NCBI GenBank assembly: GCA_964604905.1
Contig: CAZSCC010000002.1
Coordinates: forward strand, 1 to 8,871
Origin: JACQFK01 sp964604905
GTDB lineage: Bacteria > Planctomycetota > MHYJ01 > JACPRB01
Direction: 5' to 3'
Length of the DNA stretch: 8,871 nt
Positions within the stretch are counted from its first letter, which is position 1. Each line of letters starts with the position of its first letter. Below the pieces are notes generated by a model. It worked only from the letters and a program-made list of their open reading frames with translations. It was not told the DNA's origin and did no database searches. A program made the translations under genes and the position numbers. This document shows positions 5,847 to 8,871 of the stretch, in pieces.

Positions 5847-8800
5847 ATGAGATCCGCCCTTGCTTTCCTGGCTCTTCTCGCCGCGTCGGCGCTCGCCCAG
5901 GACCCGCTGCCGCAGGAGAAGGACAAGCTCCTCGCGTACGCGGAGGCGCAGCTCCAATCCGGCCGCTACGCAGAGGCGGTCCGCGCCTATGAGGCGTTCC
6001 TCGAGAAGTTCCCCGCCGCGCCGGAGGTCGAGGAGGCGCTCGCCTCGATCGCCTCCACCTATCACAGCATCCTCAACCGGAAGGAGGACGCCCGCCGTGC
6101 CTACCGCCGCCTCTGCGAGAAGTACCCCGCGTCCGAAAGCTACTGGTACCGGCGGTCCCAGATCGCCCTCACGTACCACCCGAAAAGAGAGCTCAAGCAG
6201 GCCCTCGAGGAGTTCGGCGAGATCGCGCGGAAGTCCACCGACCCGAACGTCCGCACTGACGCGCTCCGGCACTACTGGGAGCTTCAGGGGAAGGAGCTCT
6301 CCCTTGCCACCGACCGGACCTACATGACCGGAGAGGAGCCCGCCGTCCGCGTCCAGCGGAAGGAGATGAAGGAGGTAACCTACCGCGCCTACCGGATCGA
6401 CTACGCCGCCTTCCTCCCCTTCGTGAACGAGGGCGAGGGGAGGGGATTCGCGGCGATGGCCGAGAAAGTCGGACGCGCCGATCGGAAGCTCCTCAAGGAG
6501 TGGAAGGAGACCTACCCGGTCTCGAACGGCGACGAGATCGTCCCGATCCCCTCGACGGCGGGGGGCGTCTACGTCCTCGAGGCCGAACACGACGGCTTCA
6601 CGATGGAGGCCGTGGCCGTCGTGGGCCGCTACGGCCTGATCACGAAGACCGCCGCCGGGAAGCTCCTCTGCTTCGTCCAGGAACGCGCGACCTCCCGGCC
6701 CGTGGCCGACGCCGAGATCCGCGTCCTCTCCGACGAGCGCCCCTTCCGCGGCACAACCGACTCCCAGGGCCTCTTTGTCACCGAGGGGTTCAAGGGCGGC
6801 TGGATCGTCGGCCTGGCGGACGGAGAGATCTTCCTGACCGACGCCTGGAGCCACGAGCCCGCCGAATCGGAGGTCCGCATCCATGTCGCGACCGACCGCC
6901 CGATCTACCGCCCCGGCCACACGGTCCGCTTCCGGATCGTCTCCCGCGACGACCGGTCGGGGGAACTCTCCTTCCGGCCCGGCCAGCGGCTGATGGTCAG
7001 GGTCGCCGACCCCCGCTACAACCCGATCCACCAGGAGACGGTGACGCTGGGCGACTTCGGCACGGCGGAGGGCTCGTTCCGGCTGGGCGACTCGCCCACC
7101 CTGGGCGAATACACGATCCAAGTCCGACCCGAGCTCAAGGCGGAAGAGCGCGAGGATGAGCAGCTCTTCTGGTATCGGGACAGCGGCCGGACGGAGTTCC
7201 GCGTGGACGAGTATCGCAAGCCTGAGTTCAAGGTCCTCGTGGACTACGCAGCGCCCCAAGTGCTGCAGGGGAAGAAGATCGAGGGCAAGATCCGCGCCGA
7301 GTACTACTTCGGCGGCCCGGTGGAGACGGCCACGGTGCGGTACGCGGTCTTCCGGGCCCGGCTCTCCTGGTGGGGCTGGGGTTGGCCCTACTACTACGAC
7401 TGGTACTCCAAGGAGGGATTCGAGTTCCACGAGCCCGTCTTCTTCAGCCCCACCTACCTCGGCGACCAGGTCGCCGACGGGGACGGCGTCACCGACCGCG
7501 ACGGCAACCTCCCCTTCACGATCGAGAACGGGAAGGAGGAGCACGACGCCGTCTACACGGTGGTCGCCCAGGTCACCGATCTCTCGCGCCGCCAGGTCCA
7601 GGGCCAGGGCAGCTGTCGCGCACCCCACGCGGAGTTCGGGCTCGCCATGACGCTCAACAAGTACGTCTACAAGGCCGGCGACCGGATGACGGTCAAGGTC
7701 CGGACGATCGCCTCCGACGACAAGCCCGTCGCGGAAACGAGGATCGTCCTCAAGGCCAAGGAGCGCCGCTGGAACAAGGACGGCGCCGAGGCGGACACCC
7801 CGCTGTATGAGGCCTCGACCGTCACCGACGCCCAGGGGATCGCCCAGTTCACCTACACGCCGGAACTGGCCGGCGGGTACCTCGTCCTCACCGCCGAGGC
7901 GAAGGACCGGCATGGAAACGTCGCCACGACTGAGGAATGGGCGTGGCTGGCGGGCCCGGGGGACTGGTACAGCCCCCGCAATCTCGAGGGCTTCAGCCTC
8001 ACGCTCGACAAGAAAGCCTACGAACTCGGCGACACCGCTCAGGTCCTCATCCAGAGCCCGCAGAAGAACGTCACGCTGCTCTTCACCGTCGAGGGGAGCG
8101 AGATCCACCACCGGCAGCTCGTGACGCTCAAGGGCCACGCGGGGACGGTCGAGCTCAAGCTCTCGGACCCCGCCTGGGCGCCCAATGTCACCCTCTCGGC
8201 GACGGCGATCAAGGGGAACGAGGTCCTCGCGGCCTACAAGCGCCTGGTCCTCAACCCGTCGCACAAGTTCGTGAATGTCGAGATCAAGCCCGACCGCGAG
8301 GAGTACCGCCCGCGCCAGAAGGCGGTCTACGAGATCCGGACCACCGGGGCCGACGGCCGACCCGTCGCGGCTGAAGTGGCGATCGGGATCGTGGACGACT
8401 CGATCTACGCCCTCCAGGAGGAGTACGAGGAGGACCTCCGGAAGTTCTTCGTCCAGCCGCGCTGGAACGAAGTGGAAACCTCCTCGTCGCTCATGTACCA
8501 CCACTCGGGCGGCGCCAAGGGAGGCAGCCCGCTCACCGGGGCGACCTTCGCGCTGGACGAACCCAAGGAAGGGGGCGAGCCCCGCTTCGCGGAGACCGAG
8601 GTCCGCTCGAGGTTCGCCGACACGATGCTCTGGAAGATCGTGCGGACCGGCGCGGACGGCCTGGCGAGGGTCGAGGTCGAGATCGCCGACAACCTCACCA
8701 CCTGGCGCGCCACCGCGCGGGCCGTCACGGCCGACTCCCGCTTCGGCCTGGAGCGCCGATCGGTCGTCTCGCGGAAGAACGTCATCGTCCGCGTCGAGAC

Positions 8801-8871
8801 CCCCCGCTTCCTCACGCAGAACGACGCCTCCACGCTCTCCGCGGTCGTCCACAACTATCTCCCGATCGAGA
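5847..8871 (+). CDS. Alpha-2-macroglobulin family protein, N-terminal 1008 residues (3' end outside window)
   Basis: A bacterial alpha-2-macroglobulin-like protein, a family proposed to trap foreign proteases in the periplasm. Residues 1-17 (MRSALAFLALLAASALA) form a Sec signal peptide ending ALA-Q; there is no lipobox cysteine, unlike the lipoprotein forms such as E. coli YfhM. Residues 28-130 resemble TPR repeats (AYAEAQLQSGRYAEAVRAYEAFL). Macroglobulin-type beta domains follow, with the family signatures VATDRPIYRPGHTVRFRIVSRD (from about 347; conserved core TDRPIYRPGH) and VDEYRKPEFKV (from 453). An aromatic patch, WWGWGWPYYYDWY, covers 508-520. GIVDDSIYAL (about 848) precedes a polar, Gly/Ser/Glu-rich bait-like region (about 861-916). 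The A2M domain begins at about 919 (VRSRFADTMLWKIV, then DNLTTWRATARAVT). The window ends inside it, so the presence of a thioester (CxEQ) is unknown. GGGAG (5838-5842) sits 4 bases before the ATG. Confidence 0.92.
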   Translation, partial: MRSALAFLALLAASALAQDPLPQEKDKLLAYAEAQLQSGRYAEAVRAYEAFLEKFPAAPEVEEALASIASTYHSILNRKEDARRAYRRLCEKYPASESYWYRRSQIALTYHPKRELKQALEEFGEIARKSTDPNVRTDALRHYWELQGKELSLATDRTYMTGEEPAVRVQRKEMKEVTYRAYRIDYAAFLPFVNEGEGRGFAAMAEKVGRADRKLLKEWKETYPVSNGDEIVPIPSTAGGVYVLEAEHDGFTMEAVAVVGRYGLITKTAAGKLLCFVQERATSRPVADAEIRVLSDERPFRGTTDSQGLFVTEGFKGGWIVGLADGEIFLTDAWSHEPAESEVRIHVATDRPIYRPGHTVRFRIVSRDDRSGELSFRPGQRLMVRVADPRYNPIHQETVTLGDFGTAEGSFRLGDSPTLGEYTIQVRPELKAEEREDEQLFWYRDSGRTEFRVDEYRKPEFKVLVDYAAPQVLQGKKIEGKIRAEYYFGGPVETATVRYAVFRARLSWWGWGWPYYYDWYSKEGFEFHEPVFFSPTYLGDQVADGDGVTDRDGNLPFTIENGKEEHDAVYTVVAQVTDLSRRQVQGQGSCRAPHAEFGLAMTLNKYVYKAGDRMTVKVRTIASDDKPVAETRIVLKAKERRWNKDGAEADTPLYEASTVTDAQGIAQFTYTPELAGGYLVLTAEAKDRHGNVATTEEWAWLAGPGDWYSPRNLEGFSLTLDKKAYELGDTAQVLIQSPQKNVTLLFTVEGSEIHHRQLVTLKGHAGTVELKLSDPAWAPNVTLSATAIKGNEVLAAYKRLVLNPSHKFVNVEIKPDREEYRPRQKAVYEIRTTGADGRPVAAEVAIGIVDDSIYALQEEYEEDLRKFFVQPRWNEVETSSSLMYHHSGGAKGGSPLTGATFALDEPKEGGEPRFAETEVRSRFADTMLWKIVRTGADGLARVEVEIADNLTTWRATARAVTADSRFGLERRSVVSRKNVIVRVETPRFLTQNDASTLSAVVHNYLPIE

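Noticed and set aside
7368..7406. Aromatic-rich stretch WWGWGWPYYYDWY as a novel insertion
   Set aside because: It lies within a macroglobulin domain, and similar Trp/Tyr-rich stretches occur, as I recall, in other bacterial alpha-2-macroglobulins.
5613..8852. A 1079-codon open frame on the - strand opposite the alpha-2-macroglobulin gene
   Set aside because: The + strand protein has clear family motifs throughout. The - strand frame is a mirror of GC-rich third positions, its translation is Val/Asp/Leu/Arg-rich without recognisable domains, and it runs across the intergenic gap into the cyclase gene.

Overview
The window is 8.9 kb of very GC-rich DNA (about two-thirds G+C by eye). It holds six genes, all on the + strand, two of them cut by the window edges. 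A DUF1501 protein, a Tat-exported enzyme, a membrane sulfatase-fold protein, a large alpha-2-macroglobulin and a near-perfect sigma-54 promoter together suggest a Planctomycetota genome. Related phyla such as Acidobacteriota or Verrucomicrobiota cannot be excluded. There are no RNA genes, CRISPR arrays, insertion sequences or signs of a prophage.

Region 1 (1-2436) starts with the C-terminal end of a DUF1501 protein. A 38-bp gap follows, then a Tat-exported C45-type (isopenicillin N acyltransferase-like) N-terminal-nucleophile hydrolase. After a 126-bp spacer comes a Sec-exported carbon-nitrogen hydrolase of the nitrilase superfamily with an intact Glu-Lys-Cys triad. Two unrelated amide-bond enzyme families, both apparently exported, sit side by side. 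The spacer contains a CTTTGTGG tandem repeat and a hairpin whose CCCTCCC segment is exactly complementary to the nitrilase ribosome binding site.

Region 2 (2437-4529) is a 658-residue membrane protein with about five N-terminal transmembrane helices and an extracytoplasmic alkaline-phosphatase/sulfatase-fold domain, built like LtaS or phosphoethanolamine transferases. Just after the nitrilase stop codon lies an almost perfect sigma-54 (-24/-12) promoter. A near-perfect palindrome sits at its expected transcription start and a perfect dyad lies about 180 bp upstream. This gene is therefore probably an activator-dependent unit of its own.

Region 3 (4530-5779) is a GAF-GGDEF diguanylate cyclase. 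Its GGDEF motif is intact, but a 12-residue insert separates the RxxD inhibitory-site motif from it.

Region 4 (5780-8871) is the first 1008 residues of a bacterial alpha-2-macroglobulin-like protein with an N-terminal TPR-like region. It runs off the window inside its A2M domain, before any thioester motif.

The six genes do not form one recognisable pathway. Most encode envelope or exported functions. The least ordinary items are the sigma-54 control region and the displaced inhibitory site in the cyclase. No intergenic stretch exceeds 170 bp; the longest, 4530-4696, holds only weak hairpins and a possible promoter.
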